Assembly: GCF_965213555.1 (NCBI RefSeq)
Contig: NZ_OZ243890.1
Location: 1,736,001 to 1,800,000 of the forward strand
Reading direction: 5' to 3'
Length of the DNA stretch: 64,000 nt
Origin: Acuticoccus sp965213555
Lineage (GTDB): Bacteria; Pseudomonadota; Alphaproteobacteria; Rhizobiales; Amorphaceae
Of this stretch, positions 53,928 to 61,902 are shown one piece after another. Position 1 is the first letter of the stretch. Each line of letters begins with the position of its first letter. The position numbers and the translations under genes are program-made. The notes beneath the pieces were generated by a model, which saw nothing but the letters and a program-made list of their open reading frames with translations, ran no database searches and was not told the origin of the DNA.

Positions 53928-54872
53928 CTACTCGATCATCTCGGCAGGCAACTCGACATAGTTGTCCTCGTCGTACTCGGGGCGGTTCTCGAGCGCGGCC
54001 TCGTCCGCCGCCGTCAGGAGGATCGCCTCCTCGCCGTCGAAGTCGATGTCGGTGTAGGGGAAGACGAGCTCCGTCTCGCCGAGGCCGAGCACACCGCCCA
54101 CGGAGATGACGACGACCGCCTGGCGCGTGTCGCGATCCATGAGGACGTCCTCCACGTCGCCTACGGCGTCGCCGTCCGCGTTGCGCACGGTGACACCGAT
54201 CAACTGGTCGCGGGGGATGCGGTCCCCCTCGGTGCGCGCCGCTGCGGGGCGATCGGCCACGGCGACCTGCGCAGCGTCGGGCTGCACCGTCGCGGTGCGT
54301 TCGACTTCGACCTGCGGCTGCGCCTGCTCGACCTGGACGGTGGGCTGCTCCTGCTCGACCTGCACGTCGAACGTCGGCTGCGTGACCTGCACCTCGGGTT
54401 CCGGCGTCGCGACCGCGACCTCGGGCGCCATCGGCTGGACGGCCACCAGCGGCTGCCCCACGCGGACCTCGACGGTGGGCTCGGGGACGGTCAACTCGAA
54501 CTGCGCCTCGGGCTGGGCGATGGCGACGGTGGGTTCGGGCTGCTCGACGCTGACCTCGGGATCGCGCAGCTCCACCCGCACCTGCGGCTCCACCGGCCTC
54601 ACGGTGACCTCCGGCTCCTGCTGGGTCACGGTGACGATCGGGTCGTACTGGCGCACGACGATGCGTGGCGCGGGCTGCGTCACCGTCACCGTCGGCGCCG
54701 GCTCGAACACGCGCACGGTGGCAGCCGGCTGCCGCACGATGATGACGGTGCGCTCGCCATCGACCTCGCTCGCCGCAGCGGCCTCGCGCTCGGCCGGCTC
54801 GGTGGCCGTCTGGGCGAGCACGGGGGAGGCGGCGACGAGCGCGACGAGCGCTGTGGCGGTCATAAACTTCAT
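53928..54872 (-). CDS. Secreted PRC-barrel protein 2 with QPE-type repeats, no EF-hand
   Basis: A 314-residue exported protein with a signal peptide (MKFMTATALVALVAASPVLA). A long repeat region of about 45-225 has units such as VTVTQPAPRIVV, VEQPEPTVAIAQ and VQVEQEQPTVQ. The C-terminal PRC-barrel (about 235-300) has LIGVTVRNADGDAVGDVEDV and VISVGGVLGLGETELVFPYTDI. Unlike its neighbours it has no EF-hand module between signal and repeats. It is followed by the same acidic C-terminal type of tail (YDEDNYVELPAEMIE). It shares orientation with the other two genes but is separated by 150-207 bp gaps, so each may have its own promoter. Confidence 0.87.
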   Translation of the reverse strand: MKFMTATALVALVAASPVLAQTATEPAEREAAAASEVDGERTVIIVRQPAATVRVFEPAPTVTVTQPAPRIVVRQYDPIVTVTQQEPEVTVRPVEPQVRVELRDPEVSVEQPEPTVAIAQPEAQFELTVPEPTVEVRVGQPLVAVQPMAPEVAVATPEPEVQVTQPTFDVQVEQEQPTVQVEQAQPQVEVERTATVQPDAAQVAVADRPAAARTEGDRIPRDQLIGVTVRNADGDAVGDVEDVLMDRDTRQAVVVISVGGVLGLGETELVFPYTDIDFDGEEAILLTAADEAALENRPEYDEDNYVELPAEMIE

Positions 54873-54965
54873 GGGATGGGGGCTCCTCGTGGTCGGTGTT
54901 GAACTGTCGCAACGCGCACGACCGGCATGGGACGGTCGCGGCGGCGGCAGCATGGCGGTCACACG

Positions 54966-54996
54966 CGAAGGCCGGAGCGCTGGGCCCCGGCCTTCG
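54966..54996 (-). terminator. Terminator-like hairpin after PRC protein 3
   Basis: A perfect 10-bp stem (54966-54975 with 54987-54996, CGAAGGCCGG/CCGGCCTTCG) and an 11-nt loop lie 27 bp beyond the stop of the third PRC gene, on its transcribed side. There is no U-tract. It would separate PRC3 transcription from the PRC2 promoter. Confidence 0.6.
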
Positions 54997-55022
54997 ATCG
55001 TCATGCGGTCATGGACGCCCCG

Positions 55023-56257
55023 TCAGCGCACGATGCGGTCGTCGGGGACCACCGTGTAGAGCGCCTCGTCGTAGTCCTCGCGCTCCTCGAGGGTGTCCTC
55101 GGTGAGGTTCGTGTCGATGATGACGCGGTCACCGTCCATCGAGATGGCGCTGTAGGGGAACACGATCTCGCTGTCGCCGATCAGGCCAAGGAAGCCACCG
55201 GCCGACACGACCGCGTAGATCTCGCCCGTCTCGCGGTGCATCACGAACTCAGCGATGTCGCCGAACTCCTCACCCGCGTTGTTGTAGACCGCCTCGCCCT
55301 CGAGGTCCTGGAACGGGATGCCGCCCGCAACCTCGGTCTGGGTCGGCGCGACGGCAACCTCGGTGTCGCGCTGGGTCTGTCACAGCGACGTCGGTCTCGG
55401 CCTCCCGCTCGGTCATACGCCTCGGGCTCGGCCTCGGTCACCTTCTCGATGATCACCTCGGGCTCGGCCTGCTCGATGACGACCTCGGGCTCCTCGGACT
55501 GGACCTCGACGTTCGCCTCGGCGGTCTCGACGTTCACCTCGGGCTCGGGCTGCTGGACGCGGACCTCGGGCTGGCGCTGCTCGACCTGAACCTGCGGCTG
55601 AGCCTGGCGCACCTCGACCTCGGGCGCCGGCGCGTCGATGGCGACCTGCGGCTGGGGCTGCTGCACCGCGACCTGTGCCTCGGGCTGCTCGACCTGGACG
55701 GTCGGCTCCGGCTGCTGCACCTGAACCTGCGGCTCAGGCTGCCGCACCTCGACCTGCGGCTGCTGCTGCGTGACCGCGACCTCGGGCTCGGGCTGCGCCA
55801 CGCGAACCGTCGGATCGGCCTGATCGACGCGGACGGTCGGCGCCGGCTGCTGCACGTTCACGTCAGGCGTGGCCTGCTGGACCTCCACCTGCGCGGCGGT
55901 CGCCGCACCGGTCGCCGTGCCAGCCTGCTGCTGCCCACCCTGCGCCTGGCCGGCGGGGATGGTCATCACCTGCTCGAGCTCCGCCACCACGACGATGGCG
56001 TCGGCGTTGGCATCGATCGTGTCGAAGTCTACGAGGAGGCTCTCGCGCTCCTGCTCTTGAACGCCCTGCTCGTCGAGGTAGGCTTCATACTCCTCACGGG
56101 TGATGGAGCCGTCGCCGTCCGTATCGATCTCGCCGACCCTCGCCTGAAGCTCCGTCTCGTCGGCGAACCTCAGGCTGCCGGCCTCCTGCTGCGCCAATGC
56201 CGGTGTTGCGGCCAGAACGGCGACCAGCGCAGTCCCAGTCAACCAGTTGCGGTGCAT
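55023..56257 (-). pseudogene. Secreted PRC-barrel protein 3 with EF-hand and repeats, frameshifted
   Basis: It begins at ATG 56257 after AAGGAGAG. It has a signal peptide (to about 22), a canonical EF-hand Asp45-Glu56 (DTDGDGSITREE), a weaker second loop and a Q/P/E/V repeat region. After EAEPEAYD the frame goes wrong. The sense continues as TEREAETDVAVT in a second frame and then as QTQRDTEVAVAPTQTEVAGG in a third. That third frame encodes the PRC-barrel (VYNNAGEEFGDIAEFVMHRE, SAGGFLGLIGDSEIVFPYSAI) to 55023. The simplest account is one extra base near 55414-55417 and two missing near 55376-55385. Without these it would be a full paralogue of about 410 residues. Confidence 0.85.
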
Positions 56258-56561
56258 GCTCACTCTCCTTGTCGGGTATGCTTGTGAGGCCGAGCGGCCC
56301 TTGGCTCGATAACGAGAGGGCGCGGCATACTGTTCCGGCGTGCGGGCACGACGGGTGGCGAAAGATTGACAAAGCGCGACCCAGCGGCTTGCGTGCCGCC
56401 GACCGGCGCGGTGCGCGACCCGGCCGAGGCCATCGGCGCAAGGCGAGCCGCCTCTCCGCACCTTGGAGACGGCGGGGCAGCCACCCCGCGCAGCGTCGAG
56501 ACGGGGCACCTGCCCTGCAACTAGAGATGGGGCCTCCGCCCCACGCAACGAGGGAACTGAA
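56258..56561. repeat. Leader region with three imperfect hairpin repeats before the TAXI gene
   Basis: The 304-bp gap between the PRC3 start and the TAXI gene has no coding frame of its own. Three imperfect units at 56465-56494, 56495-56521 and 56522-56549 share (G)AGA-GGGGC-n-GCCCC-GC-AC. Each can fold into a small GC hairpin (for example GGGGCCTCCGCCCC at 56529-56542). The last ends just before the AGGGA ribosome-binding site. It may be an mRNA leader structure, with no known riboswitch recognised. Confidence 0.5.
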
Positions 56562-57527
56562 ATGACCGCACGCATCCTCGCGCTCGCCATCGCGGCCGCG
56601 CTGTCGGCCCCGACGGGCACGGCGCTCGCGCAGGACACCTTCATGACGATCGGCACCGGCGGGGTCACCGGCGTCTACTACCCGACCGGCGGTGCGATCT
56701 GCCGCCTCGTCAACCGCGGCCGGCGCGACCACGGCATCCGCTGCTCGGCCGAGGCGACCGGCGGCTCGGTCTACAACATCAACACGCTGCGCGCCGGCGA
56801 GCTCGACTTCGGCGTCGCCCAGTCCGACTGGCAGTACCACGCCTTCCACGGCACCTCGCAGTTCGAGGAGACCGGCCCGTTCGAGGGGCTGCGCGCCGTT
56901 TTCGCGGTGCATGCCGAGCCGTTCACCATCGTCGTGCGCGGCGACAGCGACATCGACAGCTTCGAGGACATCAAGGGCAAGCGCGTCAACGTCGGCAACC
57001 CCGGCTCCGGCCAGCGGGCGACGATGGAGATCGTGATGGACGCCTACGGCATCACCATGGACGACCTCGCCCTCGCGACGGAGCTGAAGGGCGCCGAGAT
57101 GGCCCAGGCCCTATGCGACGGCAACATCGACGTCATGATGTACGTCGTCGGCCACCCCGCCGCCGCGATCCAGGAGGCGGCGAACTCGTGCGACGTCAAG
57201 CTGGTCGACGTGACCGGCGAGCCCATCCAAAAGCTGATCGAGGAGAACCCGTACTATCGCGCGGCGACGATCCCCGGTGGCATGTACAAGGGCAACGAGG
57301 AGGACACCGAGACCTTCGGTGTTGGCGCCACCTTCGTCTCCTCGACCGACGTGCCAGAGGAGGTCGTGTACCAGACCGTGAAGGCCGTGTTCGACAACTT
57401 CGACCAGTTCAAGCAGCTCCACCCCGCGTTCGCAAACCTCACCGAGGAGGAGATGATCTCCGACTCGCTGTCGGCCCCGGTGCACGCCGGCGCAGAGCGG
57501 TACTACAAGGAGCGCGGCTGGATGTAA
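56562..57527 (+). CDS. TAXI-family TRAP solute-binding protein
   Basis: A 321-residue periplasmic binding protein. It has a signal peptide (to about 24, TALAQD), the TAXI opening FMTIGTGGVTGVYYPTGGAICRL, then EATGGSVYNINTLRAGELDFGVAQSDW, VNVGNPGSGQRATMEIVM and ALCDGNIDVMMYVVGHP. TAXI proteins work with fused 4TM-12TM TRAP permeases. None is adjacent. The only one in the window is at 38720-41392, so the two may be partners (inference). ATG 56562 follows GAGGGAACTGA. Confidence 0.93.
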   Translation: MTARILALAIAAALSAPTGTALAQDTFMTIGTGGVTGVYYPTGGAICRLVNRGRRDHGIRCSAEATGGSVYNINTLRAGELDFGVAQSDWQYHAFHGTSQFEETGPFEGLRAVFAVHAEPFTIVVRGDSDIDSFEDIKGKRVNVGNPGSGQRATMEIVMDAYGITMDDLALATELKGAEMAQALCDGNIDVMMYVVGHPAAAIQEAANSCDVKLVDVTGEPIQKLIEENPYYRAATIPGGMYKGNEEDTETFGVGATFVSSTDVPEEVVYQTVKAVFDNFDQFKQLHPAFANLTEEEMISDSLSAPVHAGAERYYKERGWM

Positions 57528-57534
57528 GCCACGC

Positions 57535-57562
57535 GGAGCCGGCGCCGAGACGCGCCGGCTCC
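57535..57562. terminator. Hairpin between the convergent TAXI and carboxymuconolactone-decarboxylase-like genes
   Basis: A perfect 11-bp stem GGAGCCGGCGC (57535-57545) with GCGCCGGCTCC (57552-57562) and a 6-nt loop. It sits 8 bp after the TAXI stop and 5 bp from the stop of the opposing gene, so it can serve both. There is no T-tract on either side. Confidence 0.7.
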
Positions 57563-57567
57563 TGCGA

Positions 57568-58113
57568 TCACGTGAGCTGCCGTGGGCCCTGCGGTGGGAC
57601 GCCGAACACGTTGATCGTCATGGAGATGAGGCAGTAGTAGCCAAGGATGCCGACAAGGTCGACGAGCGCGGGCTCCCCAAGCACGCGCCGGGCGTCCTCG
57701 TAGACCTCGTCGGAGATGTGCCCACGGCCCTCCTGCGCGGCCCTCGCGAAGGCGGCGACCACGCGCTCGTCCTCCCCGGAGAACGGCGGCTCGGCATCGG
57801 TGCGGATCGCCTCGATCACCTCGCTCGACAGCCCGCCCTCGAGGGCGATGGGCGCGTGCGCCTGCCACTCGAACTCCGACGACCACACCTTGGCGGTGAC
57901 GAGGATGGCAAGCTCCGACAGGCGCCGCGGCAGCAACGTCTCGAAGCGGCAATACTGGCCGAGCGCCTGGGCGTTCGCGGCGAACTCGGGCTTGTGCAGC
58001 CAGACCGCCAGGGGTCCGATGACCGCGCCGCGCGGGCCCTTGGTGATCGTGTCCGCGACGGACCGCTGCGGCGGCGTCAGGTCGGCGGGGTCGGGCGGGG
58101 GCAGTCGTTCCAT
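57568..58113 (-). CDS. Carboxymuconolactone-decarboxylase-like (AhpD-fold) protein
   Basis: A 181-residue all-helical protein: RFETLLPRRLSELAILVTAKVWSSEFEWQAHAPIA matches the CMD/AhpD domain helix pair. The AhpD peroxidase CxxC is absent (WSSEFEW in its place), so disulfide chemistry is unlikely and a decarboxylase- or hydrolase-like role is more plausible. ATG 58113 (MERLPPPDPADLTPPQRSVA) is taken, since the upstream extension is Arg-rich and not family-like. It stands alone and the substrate is unknown. Confidence 0.85.
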   Translation of the reverse strand: MERLPPPDPADLTPPQRSVADTITKGPRGAVIGPLAVWLHKPEFAANAQALGQYCRFETLLPRRLSELAILVTAKVWSSEFEWQAHAPIALEGGLSSEVIEAIRTDAEPPFSGEDERVVAAFARAAQEGRGHISDEVYEDARRVLGEPALVDLVGILGYYCLISMTINVFGVPPQGPRQLT

Positions 58114-58661
58114 GGCGGGCTCTCCGGTCGCGGCTCGAGCGGGCAGGCTGACACGGGTTCGCCCGAGTAGCGAGGGCCCGTCGGCCCGCGCGTCTTCGGA
58201 CACGGCGGTCGCGACCGTCCCTCGCCGCGATGAGCGCACCCGTCCTCACCGCGGGATCGCCGCACATCGTCCGTCACGCTCGCCGGCCCGATCGTCCCCG
58301 CCCGTCGAGGTTCGCGGCATGGGCCTTGATTGTGCAGTCACCATCTCGCGCTGCGACCGCAGCGCAGTTCACTCCGTCCGAGCGAGCTGCTAGCATGGGA
58401 ACCGGAGTCATGCTGCATGTTGACGGTTCGGCGGCGACGATCCGGGGACGACGCGGACGCCGCATGCGGCCCCGGTCGCCGATCGCCGACGGGCCGGGCG
58501 ACTTGCTCGATCGAGCGCGTCGGTTTGGCGATGTTCGGGACCTCGGAGCAGCGGGACCCGCGGACGGGCTCGGAAGCCGGCGTCCTTCGCGGAGCGCCGC
58601 GGGCCCGCCGCCGCGGCCGGGCACCGGGAGGGAGCAGCATGGTGACGAGGGAGCATCGTTG
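58114..58661. other. 548-bp intergenic region without recognised features
   Basis: Between the divergent carboxymuconolactone-decarboxylase-like and DUF2927 genes. The plus-strand frame of the DUF2927 gene stays open back to 58230, but that part is Arg/Pro-rich with no family match and no ribosome-binding site, so it is treated as non-coding. No RNA gene or clear promoter was recognised. Confidence 0.45.
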
Positions 58662-59480
58662 TTGGACGTGCGGGTGCGCATCCTCCACGCGCCTGCGCTG
58701 CTCGGCCTCCTCGCAACGCTCGTCCTTGCAGCCTCGATGCTTGCTGCCCCCTCGCGTGCGCAGACGCCCTACACCGACGAGGAGCTCGTCGACGGCTTCC
58801 TCTTCACCGTGTTCGGGGCTGAGGTGGGCGACGCGCCCGGGGACGTCGAGGCGGCCAATGTCGTCAAGAAGTTCGTCGGACCAGTGAGCTACCACATCCT
58901 CGGCGTGACCGAGGGGCCTTGGGCGACGACGGTACGCGCGTTCCTGGCCTCGCTCACCGCGTCGATCGAGGGGCTCACGCTGGCCGAGGCGCCGACGCCG
59001 GGCGCCGCGGAGGTCGTCGTCCACCTCGTCGAGCGCGTGGATTACGTCGCGACGATCCGCGAGCGGGTATGGGCGGGCGTCGACACGCACTTCCTCGAGG
59101 ACAACGCGTGCTCGGCGGTGATCGCGGCGCGTCGCACCGGCATCGAGCGGGCGTTCATCTTCCTCGTCGTCGACGAGGGGTTCGTTCCGTTCGCCCACTG
59201 CATGGTGGAGGAGATCGCCCAGAGCCTCGGGCCTGCGAACGATTCGGACGCGTTGCCGGCCTCCATCTTCAACGACGCCTCGTCGGTCAACGTGTTCGGC
59301 GTCTTCGACTGGTTCATCCTCACCATGCTTTATGATGCGAGGATCGAGCCGGGGATGAGCGCGGGAGAGGTCGAGCCGCTACTGCCTGCCGTCATCGCCA
59401 CGGCTCGCACGAGGCTGCCGGAGGTGATGGCCGCACGCCCCGCGCTCCCCACCCACGATTCGCTCGTCAGCGCGCCGTGA
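58662..59480 (+). CDS. DUF2927 secreted protein
   Basis: A 272-residue exported protein. It has a signal peptide (ILHAPALLGLLATLVLAASM, cleaved near SRAQT) and then the DUF2927 domain. The domain has a C-terminal half with CMVEEIAQSLGPANDSDALP, ASIFNDASSVNVFGVFDWF and LTMLYDARIEPGMSAGE, plus a conserved Cys pair (NACSAV and HCMVEE). Members are uncharacterised, and the fold is metzincin-like at best. The start is a choice between TTG 58662 (GAGGGAG 8 nt before) and GTG 58668. It is followed after 112 bp by an L,D-transpeptidase, another envelope protein. Confidence 0.82.
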   Translation: MDVRVRILHAPALLGLLATLVLAASMLAAPSRAQTPYTDEELVDGFLFTVFGAEVGDAPGDVEAANVVKKFVGPVSYHILGVTEGPWATTVRAFLASLTASIEGLTLAEAPTPGAAEVVVHLVERVDYVATIRERVWAGVDTHFLEDNACSAVIAARRTGIERAFIFLVVDEGFVPFAHCMVEEIAQSLGPANDSDALPASIFNDASSVNVFGVFDWFILTMLYDARIEPGMSAGEVEPLLPAVIATARTRLPEVMAARPALPTHDSLVSAP

Positions 59481-59592
59481 TCGTCAAGCTGTGCTCCACG
59501 GGGCGCGCCGGTCAGCCCGAAGCAGGAAACCTGTGTTAATGTCACTTTGCGAGGGGATGCGCTGGACGTGCGCGCGCGAGCTGGGGGATGGG

Positions 59593-60381
59593 ATGTCGGA
59601 CGTGTGGACGTGGATGGGGCGGCCCGGCCGGTCCCTTGCGCTCGCGGTGGCGCTCGCTGCAAGCTCGGTCGGCGCTGCGAACGCCGACACCGAGCGGGCC
59701 CGCTGGATCAACTCCCTGCGCGAGCACAGCGCCGCGTCGGACGCTCGTCCCGCGACGACTTCCGCGATCGACCCGAGGGACGTTGCGGCGTCGACCCCGC
59801 CCGCGCCGCGCTACCGCACGATGTCGAACGGGCTCGTCGTGCCGGCGTCACCCTCGTCGGTGGCGGTCGACCGCCCCGGGCTGCGTCGGACGGCGCTCGC
59901 GACACCCCAGTCCACGCAGCCGATCGTGCCGCGGATGGACCCACGGTTCCTCCCGGCGGACGTCGGGTTCGCCGGCCATGCGCCGGGGACCATCGTGATC
60001 GACACCGTGGCGAAGTACCTCTACCACGTGCAGCCGGGTGGCACCGCGCGGCGCTACGGGGTCGGGGTCGGTCGGCCTGGCTTCCAGTGGGCGGGCACGC
60101 ACCGCGTGTCCATGAAGCGCGAGTGGCCGGGCTGGACGCCGCCCGCCGCCATGCGCCGCCGCCAGCCCGAGCTTCCGGCGTACATGCCAGGCGGGCCGGA
60201 CAACCCGCTCGGCGCGCGATCGCTCTACCTCGGCTCGACGCTCTACCGCATCCATGGGTCCAACGCGCCGTGGACCATCGGGACGGAGGTGTCGTCCGGC
60301 TGCATCCGCATGCGCAACGAGGACGTCATCGAGCTTTACGCCCGCGTCGCCATCGGGACCCGCGTCGTCGTGCTACGCTGA
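59593..60381 (+). CDS. Small ErfK/YbiS-type L,D-transpeptidase
   Basis: A 262-residue exported enzyme with a signal sequence (about 12-31), a Pro/Ser/Thr-rich spacer (about 45-115) and a YkuD domain (about 130-262). The domain opens GTIVIDTVAKYLYHVQPGG and carries the catalytic His221 in YRIHGSN and Cys237 in SSGCIRMRNEDVIELY. This is the compact ErfK/SrfK type that anchors proteins to, or cross-links, peptidoglycan. ATG 59593 after GGGGGATGGG is preferred over three upstream in-frame ATGs. It is the second L,D-transpeptidase in the window. Confidence 0.9.
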   Translation: MSDVWTWMGRPGRSLALAVALAASSVGAANADTERARWINSLREHSAASDARPATTSAIDPRDVAASTPPAPRYRTMSNGLVVPASPSSVAVDRPGLRRTALATPQSTQPIVPRMDPRFLPADVGFAGHAPGTIVIDTVAKYLYHVQPGGTARRYGVGVGRPGFQWAGTHRVSMKREWPGWTPPAAMRRRQPELPAYMPGGPDNPLGARSLYLGSTLYRIHGSNAPWTIGTEVSSGCIRMRNEDVIELYARVAIGTRVVVLR

Positions 60382-60502
60382 GCGATCGCCGCCGCGGCGT
60401 CGTTCTGGCACAAGGCCTGCGTACGTTGTGAAGGGGTTGGGCGCCCACCACACATAATTCGCGACAGGTCGTCGCAGGCGGCCGCCTCATTGGTAAGGTC
60501 CG

Positions 60503-61189
60503 ATGCGAGTCAACCCGCGGGTGCTTTCCCACAGCCTGGCGCTCGACGGGCTGCCCGACGACGTTGCCGAGGAGCTGGCCCGAGTCGCTCACGCGCGGCC
60601 GATCAAGGCCGGACAAGCCGTGTTCGAGGCGGGCGATCCGGGCGACGGCTTCTACGCCCTGATCGAGGGCTCGCTCCACGTGGTGCTTCGTGGCGAGGAC
60701 GGTGAGCAGGTGCTGGCGATCCTGTCGCCCAACGCGGTCTTCGGCGAGATGAGCCTGTTCGACGGCGAGCCGCGCTCTGCCACCGTCGTCGCCGTCAGGC
60801 CCTCCCGTGTCGCGTTCTTCGAGAGGTCCGCGGTCTACCGCTTCGCCGATGACCACCCGGCGGTCTATCGCCACATGCTGGGCATCGTCGGCCGGCGCCT
60901 GCGGGCGTCGAACGCCTCGCTCGCGGCGCGCTCGCTGCTGCCGCTGCCTGGACGGATCGCGCAGACGGTGCTTGGCCTCGCCGATAGCTTCGGCAAGGAC
61001 GTCGGACAGGGGCGCACGCTGGTGCATCACAAGATCAGTCAGGAGGATCTTGCCAAGGTCGTCGGCGCGGCGCGCGAGAACGTCAGCCGCGTGCTCAACG
61101 ACTGGAAGCGCGCGGGCTACATCAGCCGGATCTCCGGGTACTACTGCATCGAGAACATGCAGGCCCTGCGTGCCCTCGCCACGATCTGA
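60503..61189 (+). CDS. Crp/Fnr-family transcription regulator
   Basis: A 228-residue regulator with an N-terminal cyclic-nucleotide-binding fold (about 15-130; GDPGDGFYALIEGSLHVVL, NAVFGEMSLFDGEPRSATVV). The GEMSLFDGEPRSATV phosphate-binding cassette is close to the cAMP-binding consensus. The dimer helix spans about 120-150 and the C-terminal HTH has ISQEDLAKVVGAARENVSRVLNDW. Cysteines for an Fnr-type Fe-S cluster are absent. The ligand is probably a cyclic nucleotide (inference). It is monocistronic and convergent with the ligase gene across a 713-bp gap that holds two structured elements. Confidence 0.92.
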   Translation: MRVNPRVLSHSLALDGLPDDVAEELARVAHARPIKAGQAVFEAGDPGDGFYALIEGSLHVVLRGEDGEQVLAILSPNAVFGEMSLFDGEPRSATVVAVRPSRVAFFERSAVYRFADDHPAVYRHMLGIVGRRLRASNASLAARSLLPLPGRIAQTVLGLADSFGKDVGQGRTLVHHKISQEDLAKVVGAARENVSRVLNDWKRAGYISRISGYYCIENMQALRALATI

Positions 61190-61373
61190 GGGGCTCAGGC
61201 CTGGCGCCGCCGACGATCGGCCCAGCGCGTCCTCGCTAAACGAGGTGGAAGGCGTCCGCGATCACGGTGCGCCAAACGGCCGTTGGGGACGTCCGCAGGC
61301 CGCTCGACCGCGCTCGACGGAGATTCGCTCGTCCGCCTCGCGCCCGAGGTGCGGCACTGGGGATAGCGGCACG

Positions 61374-61410
61374 CAGCAGGGCGGCGCATCGCCGGCGCGC
61401 CGCCCTGCTG
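61374..61410 (+). terminator. Strong hairpin downstream of the Crp/Fnr gene
   Basis: A perfect 14-bp stem CAGCAGGGCGGCGC (61374-61387) with its complement at 61397-61410 closes a 9-nt loop (ATCGCCGGC). It lies 185 bp past the crp stop and is followed by GGGGGGCCC, not a T-tract. It is the most stable hairpin in the gap and could end transcription or protect a 3' end. No gene was recognised between 61190 and 61585. Confidence 0.55.
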
Positions 61411-61585
61411 GGGGGCCCTGAAGTCAGCGGAAAGTCGCCGCTGCACCGGCACGGCCGGTCTGCCGGGCGGCCCCTCGTAGCGGACGCCTGCATCACGGAC
61501 GGCGACTTCGGCGAGTGACACAGGGCGACAGGGCCGACGAGCGTGAGGCTCGCGTGCGGCGCGCCGCGAAGCGTGCCTTCAGCAC

Positions 61586-61707
61586 AGGACCTAGCGCGCT
61601 ACCGCATTCTGGGTCTCCTCAGACCCAGGTGAGATGATCTAGTTTCTTGATTAAGAGCGTCTTCTTGGGGTTAGGTTGTTCCACCTAACTCCAAACCGCG
61701 CTAGCCT
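61586..61707. other. Possible three-way-junction element (structured RNA or MITE-like)
   Basis: Outer arms CTAGCGCG (61591-61598) and CGCGCTAG (61697-61704) are perfect inverted repeats, extendable by AGG/CCT after a 2-nt bulge. They enclose two hairpins: CTGGGTCT-CCTC-AGACCCAG (61609-61628) and a 10-bp stem with one G-U pair and a TGTTCC loop (61667-61692). The inside is AT-rich (TAGTTTCTTGATTAAGAG). No open frame is present. It could be a small structured RNA, a cruciform or a miniature inverted-repeat element. Homologues are not known to me. Confidence 0.45.
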
Positions 61708-61902
61708 CCCGCAAGCCCACTCGCCGCCTGCTGGTTCAGCCGTACCGACCACCTCCGCAGGATCGACATCCGCCAGGCTGCCAGCCCGACAATGCCATCG
61801 CGGCACGCAAGCGTTCACTCCTGCGGCGGGTGGGGTCGCATCCCAGCCAACCTCGCCCCGCTCGAAGGGCACGGCGCGGCAGGTCCAGCACCGCGCCTCC
61901 GG

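Noticed and set aside
61195..61521. Small genes in the crp-ligase gap
   Set aside because: Frames on both strands are Arg/Pro-rich with no motif and are interrupted by strong inverted repeats.
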